A stretch of DNA of 64,000 nucleotides from Tolypothrix sp. NIES-4075 (GTDB lineage: Bacteria; Cyanobacteriota; Cyanobacteriia; Cyanobacteriales; Nostocaceae), in assembly GCF_002218085.1 (NCBI RefSeq), contig NZ_BDUC01000001.1, forward strand, positions 1,258,035 through 1,322,034, in the 5' to 3' direction. The notes beneath the pieces are model-generated. The model worked only from the letters and a program-made list of their open reading frames with translations, ran no database searches and was not told the origin of the DNA. Below, piece by piece: positions 57,633 to 64,000 of this stretch. Position 1 is the stretch's first letter. Each line of letters opens with the position of its first letter. Made by a program: the position numbers and the translations under genes.

Positions 57633-57777
57633 AGGCTGTTGTCTTATCCCGCCCATAACTGAAGTTCCGGGCTAATAGTGTAAGTCCACTCAAGTGAACT
57701 GAATAATGTAGAAGAGTCTACTTCAGTAGACTTTAGCTATTAGCCTTGGAATTCATTCCAAGGCGGGACAGCAACGA
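57633..57777. repeat. Nested inverted-repeat element (MITE-like)
   Basis: Outer arms GTTGTC..TCCCGCC and GGCGGGACAGCAAC, middle arms GGCTAATAG (57670-57678) and CTATTAGCC (57737-57745), inner AGTCTACT/AGTAGACT hairpin, and a CCTTGGAAT/ATTCCAAGG palindrome just outside. Non-coding. The rest of 57566-57923 holds one further perfect palindrome, CATACCCTAGGGTATG near 57820, and no gene. Confidence 0.7.
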
Positions 57778-57923
57778 AGCGGAAGATTTAAGATTTGGGT
57801 AAGGACAAGGGCTGTAGCCATACCCTAGGGTATGAGGAGAATATTTGGGAAATCAATTACTAACTGATTGACAATTGATGGCTTAGAATAAAAAGGTTGT
57901 CAAAAATTGCGATATCTGCTGTC

Positions 57924-58097
57924 ATGGCTGTTCCTAAGAAGAAAACATCAAAGTCCAAAAGAGATAAACGTAAAGCTACCTGGAAGCACAAAGCTGTAAT
58001 TGAAGCTCAGAAAGCTCTTTCGTTAGGCAAGTCGATTTTGTCTGGACGTTCTACATTTGTCTATCCAACTGCTGAAGAAGAGGAAGAAGAGGAATAA
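57924..58097 (+). CDS. rpmF: 50S ribosomal protein L32
   Basis: 57 aa from the ATG at 57924. Starts MAVPKKKTSKSKRDKRKATW, the invariant bL32 opening, and contains KAVIEAQKALSLGKSILSGR. Cyanobacterial L32 lacks the CxxC zinc pairs of other bacteria, as seen here. The acidic C-terminus (TAEEEEEEE) is longer than usual. Nine codons further upstream are open from a TTG but not conserved. Confidence 0.95.
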   Translation: MAVPKKKTSKSKRDKRKATWKHKAVIEAQKALSLGKSILSGRSTFVYPTAEEEEEEE

Positions 58098-58129
58098 TTC
58101 CTTTTGAATAGGTAGTCCCGAAAAGCTAA

Positions 58130-58260
58130 TTGGGCATTGGGCATTGGGGAGGCAGTGCGGTCTTGGGGTCTCCCCAAGTGGAGCATCTGCCGTCATTGGG
58201 CATTGGGAATTGGTGAATGCAAAAATTCTCACCTTACCCATTACCGATGACCGATGACCA
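58130..58260. repeat. Palindromic module with GGGCATT arms
   Basis: GGGCATT repeats frame GGCAGTGCGGTCTTGGGG-TCT-CCCCAAG ... TGGAGCATCTGCCGTC. Same module family as 20150 and 31491, here with a TCTTGGGG/CCCCAAG stem. Confidence 0.75.
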
Positions 58261-58374
58261 AGGTGTAAATAATCGTATAAAGATTAATTAAGTAAATGAG
58301 TGTAAATAAACGCTTCTAAATGTAGTGAGGGCTACCCTACGGTAAAGCTCCGCTAACAGCCCTCAAAAACTTTG

Positions 58375-58455
58375 CTATGAGCGGTGAGCCAGCGTGGTCT
58401 TGGGGGTTTCCCCCATGAGCGACTGGCGAACCCGAAGGGTAAACCGCTCACTACG
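58375..58455. repeat. 26-bp palindrome interrupted by a 55-bp module
   Basis: CTATGAGCGG (58375-58384) and TAAACCGCTCACTACG (58440-58455) together are the exact reverse complement of 19773-19798. The 55 bp between them (58385-58439) is a GC-rich module with a TGGGGG-TTT-CCCCCA hairpin and the CCCCCATGAGCGACTGG core shared with other modules. Confidence 0.85.
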
Positions 58456-58525
58456 TATTAAAAGTACATTTTATGTTTACTTACGCCCATTTACTGATTT
58501 TCAGAAAACTTATTTTTTTTCAATT

Positions 58526-59122
58526 ATGGTAGGTAAATTTTTTCAGAAACCACAAAAAGAAGAAAGCGATCGCGTTCCTCAGGGGCAATATTTAACTAAG
58601 GGCTTCCCTGTCTTAACTTACGGTGCAACGCCGAAAATTAACATAGATGAATGGGAATTTAAAGTTTGGGGTTTGGCAAAACCTGCTACTTTTAATTGGT
58701 CTGATTTTATGGCATTGCCCCAACATCAATTCACAGCAGATTTTCACTGTGTAACACGTTGGTCAAAACTCGATGTCAAGTGGACTGGGATTAAAGTTAC
58801 AGATTTTATGAAGCTGATTGAGGTAGACCCGAAAGCGGCTCACATTATGGAACACAGCTACGGGGGCTACACTACTAATATTGCAATAGAAGATTTTGTG
58901 CGCGAAGAAAACTTCTTTGCTTTTAAAGTATTTGATGAAGATTTGTCAACAGAACATGGTGGTCCAATGCGGTTAGTTGTTCCCCATCTTTACGCTTGGA
59001 AAAGTGCTAAATGGATTAATGGTTTAGAATTTTTAGAGCGCGAAGAACTCGGTTTTTGGGAACGTAATGGTTATCACCGACGTGGTGAACCTTGGGCTGA
59101 AGAACGTTATAGCAGCTTTTAA
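58526..59122 (+). CDS. YedY/sulfite oxidase-like molybdopterin-dependent oxidoreductase
   Basis: 198 aa from the ATG at 58526 (MVGKFFQKPQKEESDRVPQG); 44 upstream in-frame codons include repeat sequence and are excluded. Sulfite-oxidase fold: YLTKGFPVLTYGATP, the Mo-ligating Cys in ADFHCVTRWSKLDVKWTG, then PMRLVVPHLYAWKSAKWING. No Tat signal or dimerisation domain, so it is the short cytosolic-looking type. Substrate unknown; the MOSC protein at 4977 is another Moco-linked gene but is distant. Confidence 0.9.
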   Translation: MVGKFFQKPQKEESDRVPQGQYLTKGFPVLTYGATPKINIDEWEFKVWGLAKPATFNWSDFMALPQHQFTADFHCVTRWSKLDVKWTGIKVTDFMKLIEVDPKAAHIMEHSYGGYTTNIAIEDFVREENFFAFKVFDEDLSTEHGGPMRLVVPHLYAWKSAKWINGLEFLEREELGFWERNGYHRRGEPWAEERYSSF

Positions 59123-59265
59123 TTGGGAATGGGGAATGGGGAATGGGGAATGGGTAATGGGTAATGGGTGATGGGGAATGGGGAATGGGTAATGGATAAT
59201 GGGTGATGGATTTTACCAATTACCAATTACCAATTACCAATTACCAATTACCTATTACCAATTCC
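59123..59265. repeat. Heptamer repeats, inverted pair
   Basis: GGGGAAT/GGGTAAT units (59127-59210) and CCAATTA/CCTATTA units (59215-59268) form complementary arms between convergent genes, like 1769-1935. Confidence 0.8.
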
Positions 59266-60642
59266 CTATCCTAGAATTCGCTTTAGTATAGATAATTTCC
59301 CTTTGTAGGGAGGGTACAGCCATTTAACGTCTAGCAGGAAAGGCTTGTATAACACGCTTTTGTAATGGGAGAATGTGTCAAAACTAGCTTTACCGTGATA
59401 GCTACCAATACCGCTTTCACCTACACCGCCAAATGGTAAAGATGAGACACCAACTTGTATTATTGTGTGGTTGATACACACTCCTCCAGATGAAGTTTGC
59501 TGACATACTTGCTTTTGGAGGTTTTTGTTTTGCGAAAATAGATATAAAGCTAGGGGTTTTGGTCGAGAATTAATTAAGGCGATCGCTTCACCAATATCTG
59601 TGTATTCAATCACAGGCAAAATGGGTCCAAAAATTTCCTCTTGCATGACTGCATCTGCTGAGGAAACTTTATCAATCACCGTTGGGGCAATATAAGATTC
59701 TGAAGAATTACTTTCTCCACCAACTATAATTTTACCATCTTTTAAGAAGTTAACCAACCTGTTAAAGTGTTTTTGATTAATTATTCTCGCATAATCAGGA
59801 CTCGTTGCCGGATTATCACCATAAAATTCTTTCAAGCATTTTTCTATGCCAGCTAACAAATTATCTTTGATTTTTTTATCAACTAAAAGATAGTCAGGTG
59901 CAATACAAGTTTGTCCTGCGTTGAGAAATTTACCCCAAGTAATACGTCTGGCAGTTTGTTCCAGATTGATGTCATCATCGACAATGCAAGGACTTTTACC
60001 GCCTAATTCTAAAGTAACTGGTGTAAGGTGTTTTGCAGCAGCTTCCATGACTATTTTACCGACTGCTGTGCCACCGGTGAAAAAGATGTGGTCGAACTTT
60101 TCTGCTAAGAGTTGTTGACTTGTTTCTACACCTCCTTCTAACACTGTAATGTAAGCCGGATCGAAAGATTTGCTAATAATTTTTCCTAAAACACGAGAAG
60201 TATGAGGTGCGAGTTCTGAAGGTTTGAGAATTGCACAGTTGCCGGCAGCGATCGCGCCCACCAATGGGGAGATAATTAATTGCAATGGATAGTTCCAAGG
60301 ACCAATAATTAAAACCACTCCCAACGGTTCGGCATAAATTCGTGCCGATGCAGGGAAAAAGTCCAGGTAAACGGGTGCTTTCTTAGGCTTAGTCCAATTT
60401 TTAATATCTTTTATTGCTGAATCAATTTCCTTATATACTAAAACTTCTGTAGCATAAGCTTCAAATTCTGGTTTCTTTAAATCTGCTTGCAGTGCTTCGA
60501 GAATAGCTTGTGTATGCTCAATTACAGCTTCTTTGAGAGTTGTTAATTGGGCAACGCGAAAATCAATATTTTTGGTTTGTCCTGTTTGAAAGAAGTCACG
60601 TTGTTTGCTGATAATATCAGCGATGGATAAGTTAGTAAGCAT
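59266..60642 (-). CDS. Aldehyde dehydrogenase (class 3 / fatty aldehyde type)
   Basis: 458 aa. Cofactor-binding GPWNYPLQLIISPLVGAIAA, catalytic Glu in TLELGGKSPCIVDDD, catalytic Cys in KFLNAGQTCIAPDYLL and the EEIFGPILPVIEY motif. Short ALDH3-like form with a hydrophobic C-terminus (PFLLDVKWLYPPYKGKLSIL) that suits membrane or lipid association. In cyanobacteria such enzymes oxidise fatty aldehydes to fatty acids. Single gene between repeats. Confidence 0.92.
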   Translation of the reverse strand: MLTNLSIADIISKQRDFFQTGQTKNIDFRVAQLTTLKEAVIEHTQAILEALQADLKKPEFEAYATEVLVYKEIDSAIKDIKNWTKPKKAPVYLDFFPASARIYAEPLGVVLIIGPWNYPLQLIISPLVGAIAAGNCAILKPSELAPHTSRVLGKIISKSFDPAYITVLEGGVETSQQLLAEKFDHIFFTGGTAVGKIVMEAAAKHLTPVTLELGGKSPCIVDDDINLEQTARRITWGKFLNAGQTCIAPDYLLVDKKIKDNLLAGIEKCLKEFYGDNPATSPDYARIINQKHFNRLVNFLKDGKIIVGGESNSSESYIAPTVIDKVSSADAVMQEEIFGPILPVIEYTDIGEAIALINSRPKPLALYLFSQNKNLQKQVCQQTSSGGVCINHTIIQVGVSSLPFGGVGESGIGSYHGKASFDTFSHYKSVLYKPFLLDVKWLYPPYKGKLSILKRILG

Positions 60643-60792
60643 GTTTTTTTCTAAAATTCAAAATGTTTGAGTTTATTTTGAAACGCAAAGTGACGCTAAG
60701 TATACGCAAAGTTTCGCGGAGTAAGAATTAGAGTTATTTGTGTTTAAAAAATTGGAATGTTCTCACTTTAATCTGCGGTTATCTGCGGTTAA

Positions 60793-61899
60793 TTATTGAT
60801 TGTTGCTAATAGATGTAATCTCCTGTTTAACGGGTAAATTTACAATAAATACACTACCTTTACCGAATTCGGAATTGACTCGAATTGTTCCTTCATGTGC
60901 TTCGACGATTCGACGAGAAAGATAAAGTCCTAAACCACTACCAGAACTTTTGTGGCTTCCTTGACGAAATCGTTCAAATAAGGTGGCTTGTTCTTCGGTT
61001 GGAATTCCTGAACCTGTATCTGCTATTTCAATGGTAACAATTTCAGCTTGAGAAGTTAAGCGGATGGTAATTGAGCCGATGTCGGTAAATTTGATAGCAT
61101 TGCCTATAAGGTTGGTGAATAAGCGATGTAGTTCTAAGCGATCGCCTATTATTTTACTGGTTAACTCTTCTGTCAAATCCAGATTTATACAAAGTGATTT
61201 GGCTTGCGCTAATGGTGTTAGTTCTCCAGCAACATCTTCTAATAACGATCGCAGATTAACTGGTTGAAATGCCAAGGTTTTGCGACCGGCTTCAAAGCGG
61301 TAAACTTCTAATAAGGTATTCACCATCGCTAGCAGGTTGGTATTGCTGCGAGCCATGATGGTGATCACTTCCTCCATTTGCGCTGATAGACTTCCTAAAG
61401 CACCTTGCCCAAACAGCATTAGTATTCGATCTGCTGCTACTAAAGGGGTGCGTAAGTCGTGGGTGAGACGGGAGACAAAATCTTCTCGCTGTTTTGCTAT
61501 TTCGTCACGTTCGTCTATGCTGTGTTTAAGTCGCAGAAGCGATCGCACTCGTGCTAATAATTCATCCACGGTTACAGGTTTGCGGATAAAATCATCAGCA
61601 CCCAAATCTAAACCTTGAGCAACATTCGGTGCATCGTGAGCAGTAATCAGCAGAATCGGGATATATGGCAATTGCGTATTACTACGCACACGCCTTGTAA
61701 CTTCATAACCATCCATTCCCGGCATCATCAAATCTAGCAATACCAAGTCACAAGCAGATGTTTCAACTTCTGCTAACGCTGAAGCACCATTTTCGGCTGT
61801 GCTGACTGTGTATCCTTCTTCCTCCAAAATGCTTTTGATTAAAAAGACATTATCAGGAGAATCGTCTACAACCAGAATTTTGTCAGATTGGGAACTCAT
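60793..61899 (-). CDS. Response regulator-histidine kinase fusion
   Basis: 368 aa. Receiver domain (about 1-120) with D56 in LVLLDLMMPGMDG and Lys in FIRKPVT; HisKA with H147 in SRLTHDLRTPLVAAD; HATPase with LIGNAIKFTD, DTGSGIP and GSGLGLYLS. Soluble and similar in layout to the kinase at 26428 but from the HDLRTPL group. The signal presumably arrives through its own receiver from another kinase. Upstream is the divergent AAA/WD40 gene. Confidence 0.92.
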   Translation of the reverse strand: MSSQSDKILVVDDSPDNVFLIKSILEEEGYTVSTAENGASALAEVETSACDLVLLDLMMPGMDGYEVTRRVRSNTQLPYIPILLITAHDAPNVAQGLDLGADDFIRKPVTVDELLARVRSLLRLKHSIDERDEIAKQREDFVSRLTHDLRTPLVAADRILMLFGQGALGSLSAQMEEVITIMARSNTNLLAMVNTLLEVYRFEAGRKTLAFQPVNLRSLLEDVAGELTPLAQAKSLCINLDLTEELTSKIIGDRLELHRLFTNLIGNAIKFTDIGSITIRLTSQAEIVTIEIADTGSGIPTEEQATLFERFRQGSHKSSGSGLGLYLSRRIVEAHEGTIRVNSEFGKGSVFIVNLPVKQEITSISNNQ

Positions 61900-62086
61900 A
61901 TTAAAGCAGTATATACGTAAATTTAAATTACAAGGTTAATCTGGTAGGCAGTCCGAGCGATCGCTATTTTACTTTTAATTATGGTTATATAAATAGTTGC
62001 ATCGGGCGATTTTAATCGTCGGGACAGATGCTGCTTTATTGGTATCATTATTAAATTTAAACCTCCCCCCCTCTCCCCCTCCCCCC

Positions 62087-64000
62087 ATGAACCCACCCCA
62101 CCCAAAGTATGAATATCAAGTTGGGGGAAGTCTACCGGCTGATGCTCCCACTTACGTGACGCGGCAGGCAGATGATGATTTATACAGAGGATTAAAAGCG
62201 GCGGAGTTTTGCTATGTTCTCAACTCGCGACAAATGGGTAAATCCAGCTTGCGGGTGCGAACTATGGAACGCTTGCAGGGTGAGGGAATTGCTTGTGCGG
62301 CGATTGATATTACCGCGATTGGAACTTGGGATATCACACCTGAGCAATGGTATGCGGGGGTGATTGATAGTATAGTTGGCAGTTTGTATTTATACGATAG
62401 GTTTGATTTAGATAGCTGGTGGGAGAGTCACCATTTACTTTCTCCGGTGCAGCGATTCGGCAAGTTTATCGAAGATGTTTTGTTGGTGGAGATTTCTGGA
62501 CAAATTGTCATCTTTGTGGATGAAATCGATAGCATCCTCAGTTTGAGTTTTTCGATAGATGATTTTTTTGCTTTAATTAGAAGTTGTTATAACTTGCGTG
62601 CGGATAATTCAGAATATAAACGGATTACTTTTGCGCTGTTTGGGGTAGCGACACCTTCAGATTTGATTGCGGATAAAAAGCGGACACCGTTTAATATTGG
62701 CAGAGCGATCGCACTCACTGGTTTTCAATTCGATGAAGCAGCACCATTAGCTGAAGGGTTTGTGGGGAAGGTTGATAATCCCCAAGCTGTGCTGCGAGAA
62801 ATTTTAACTTGGACTGGTGGACAACCGTTTCTCACCCAGAAGGTTTGTAAATTGGTGGGTAGAGACGCGATTAATCGCATCCCTTGTAGAGACGCGATTA
62901 ATCGCGTCTGTACGGAAGAATATCAATCGGAAATTGAGGAGTTAGTACGATCGCGCATTATCAAAAATTGGGAATCGCAGGATGAACCGGAGCATTTAAG
63001 GACGATACGCGATCGCTTGTTACAAAATCAGCAGCGTGCTGGCAGGTTGTTGGGATTATATCAGCAAATATTGCAACGCGGTGAAGTTGCGGGTGATGAC
63101 AGTTCCGAGCAAATGGAATTGCGGCTTTCCGGGTTGGTTGTGAAGCAGCAGGGATTAAAAGTTTCTAACTTTATTTACGCATCGGTTTTTGATCAAACTT
63201 GGGTTGATCAAGCATTTGCCAAACTGCGTCCCTATGCACAAGCGTTAACAGCGTGGTTCGATTCGGGTTGTGAAGATGAATCGCGTTTGTTGCGGGGGCA
63301 AACATTGCGAGATGCTCAGACATGGACAGTGGGCAAAAGTTTAAGCGATCGCGATTATCAATTTTTAGCAGCTAGTCAGCAGTTAGACCGGCAAGAAGTG
63401 CAAATTGCCTTGGATGCGGAAATACAGGCAAAGCAAATATTAGCAGATGCACGACAGAAAGCAGAAATCGCTTTAGAAGAAGAAAGACAAGCGAATCAGC
63501 GTTTAGCGCAAGCGCAACAAAAAACACGACGACAAACTTATATTGGTGCTGCTATTTTGGGAGTGTCGCTGCTGGGAGCGGTAGGAGTAGCAGGACTGGC
63601 AGAACAAAACAGACGAAGGACTTTTAGTATTAGTGAAGTGGAACAACAAGGCAGCTATGCCTTAGAACGCTTTAACTCAAATAAAGCTGAAAGTGTTCCA
63701 AGTTTAGTTATGGCAATGCAAGCTGGGCAAACTCTTAAAGGGTTGGTGAAAGAAAAGCCCTCGATTGTCGATTACCCTGCTTTTAGTCCCATACTCAGCA
63801 TCCAAGAGATTTTAGCGGAGATTCAAGAAAAAAATACCTTGGAAGGACATTCCTTATTTGTAAATAGCGTCGCATTTAGCAGTGATGGCAAAACTATTGC
63901 TTCTGGAAGTGACGACAACACCATCAAAATCTGGGATATCTCCACCGGCAAACTAATTCGCACGCTTACGGGACATTCCTCAACTGTAAGTAGCGTCGCA
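62087..64000 (+). CDS. AAA-like domain / WD40 repeat protein (partial)
   Basis: 638 codons from ATG 62087 are open to the window edge. N-terminal AAA-like ATPase (about 1-400): P-loop-like LNSRQMGKSSLRVR and Walker B IVIFVDEIDSIL. A coiled linker (about 445-480, AEIQAKQILADARQKAEIAL) leads to one membrane-type helix (about 485-505) and a bridging segment. The first WD40 unit is TLEGHSLFVNSVAFSSDG to SDDNTIKIWD, with a second starting at LTGHSST. Such proteins are abundant in filamentous cyanobacteria as signalling scaffolds or possible immune-type sensors. Within the ATPase the sequence VGRDAINRIPCRDAINRVC translates a repeat. No ribosome site; the leader is C-rich. Confidence 0.85.
   Translation, partial: MNPPHPKYEYQVGGSLPADAPTYVTRQADDDLYRGLKAAEFCYVLNSRQMGKSSLRVRTMERLQGEGIACAAIDITAIGTWDITPEQWYAGVIDSIVGSLYLYDRFDLDSWWESHHLLSPVQRFGKFIEDVLLVEISGQIVIFVDEIDSILSLSFSIDDFFALIRSCYNLRADNSEYKRITFALFGVATPSDLIADKKRTPFNIGRAIALTGFQFDEAAPLAEGFVGKVDNPQAVLREILTWTGGQPFLTQKVCKLVGRDAINRIPCRDAINRVCTEEYQSEIEELVRSRIIKNWESQDEPEHLRTIRDRLLQNQQRAGRLLGLYQQILQRGEVAGDDSSEQMELRLSGLVVKQQGLKVSNFIYASVFDQTWVDQAFAKLRPYAQALTAWFDSGCEDESRLLRGQTLRDAQTWTVGKSLSDRDYQFLAASQQLDRQEVQIALDAEIQAKQILADARQKAEIALEEERQANQRLAQAQQKTRRQTYIGAAILGVSLLGAVGVAGLAEQNRRRTFSISEVEQQGSYALERFNSNKAESVPSLVMAMQAGQTLKGLVKEKPSIVDYPAFSPILSIQEILAEIQEKNTLEGHSLFVNSVAFSSDGKTIASGSDDNTIKIWDISTGKLIRTLTGHSSTVSSVA
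62860..62918. repeat. GTAGAGACG repeats inside the AAA/WD40 coding region
   Basis: Two units GTAGAGACGCGATTAATCGC lie about 27 bp apart, the second completing TTAATCGCGTCTGTAC. They encode RDAINR twice and keep the frame. Same family as the hairpins at 26004, 43074 and 56827. Confidence 0.8.

Overview
The window reads as chromosomal DNA of a filamentous, Nostocales-type cyanobacterium. The HIP1 octamer GCGATCGC occurs throughout. Heptameric tandem repeats of the GGGTAAT, GGGGACT and CCAATTA type flank many genes. Several products are typical of this group: a CruP-like lycopene cyclase homologue, DUF6887/DUF6888, TIGR04168 and TIGR01777 proteins, TM2/DUF2752 membrane proteins and an AAA-like/WD40 protein. 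No genus can be assigned from the sequence alone.

Layout. 1-6 kb: N-terminus of mfd, a CNNM/CorC transporter, an aldo/keto reductase, rpiA and a MOSC protein, followed by a seven-copy 21-bp minisatellite. 6-9.3 kb: an IS200/IS605 element (tnpA and a divergent tnpB whose zinc ribbon has lost its CxxC pairs) lying between a truncated MATE gene and a DMT exporter. 9.5-14.7 kb: a KamA-type radical SAM enzyme, a CPBP protease, a 290-bp array of hairpins that may be a structured RNA, and a TM2-TM2-DUF2752 membrane cluster. 14.8-23.4 kb: a Cu-type P1B ATPase carrying an in-frame repeat insertion, an FHA protein, a TIGR01777 protein, TPR and SufA-like proteins, and a dense repeat cluster. 23.8-27.7 kb: two histidine kinases in series. 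28-35.5 kb: a TetR/MFP/RND efflux operon with a palindromic operator candidate, and a Bcr/CflA exporter. 35.5-38.5 kb: a broken DUF3861 gene and a DrrAB-like ABC exporter preceded by a stray copy of its own 5' end.

38.8-46.4 kb is an accessory island. It holds a transposase relic, MITE-like repeats and five small-gene modules. Three antitoxin-type genes each overlap a destroyed toxin: a PIN gene with an amber stop before its catalytic aspartates, a ParE-like gene cut after about 9 codons, and a VapC gene cut after about 24 codons. A higB-higA pair is split by a 144-bp element with 14-bp terminal inverted repeats. Housekeeping genes (tRNA-Ser(UGA), a TIGR04168 phosphoesterase, nadA) sit inside this stretch. 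46.5-53.4 kb: a cell-surface polysaccharide cluster (GT2, Wzt-like and Wzm-like ABC exporter subunits, GT2, GT4 and a GT4 relic). 53.7-64 kb: cruP, two tandem five-helix membrane proteins, rpmF, a YedY-like molybdopterin protein, an aldehyde dehydrogenase, a hybrid kinase and the start of an AAA/WD40 protein running off the right edge.

The most unusual thread is a family of short GC-rich palindromic modules (recurring cores such as GCGGAGGTCACGAACG and CCCCCATGAGCGACTG). They sit between genes, inside the RND operon, inside the higBA MITE and in frame inside the copper ATPase. At 58375-58455 one 55-bp module interrupts a 26-bp palindrome whose uninterrupted form is present at 19773-19798, so the window itself supplies an empty/filled site pair.
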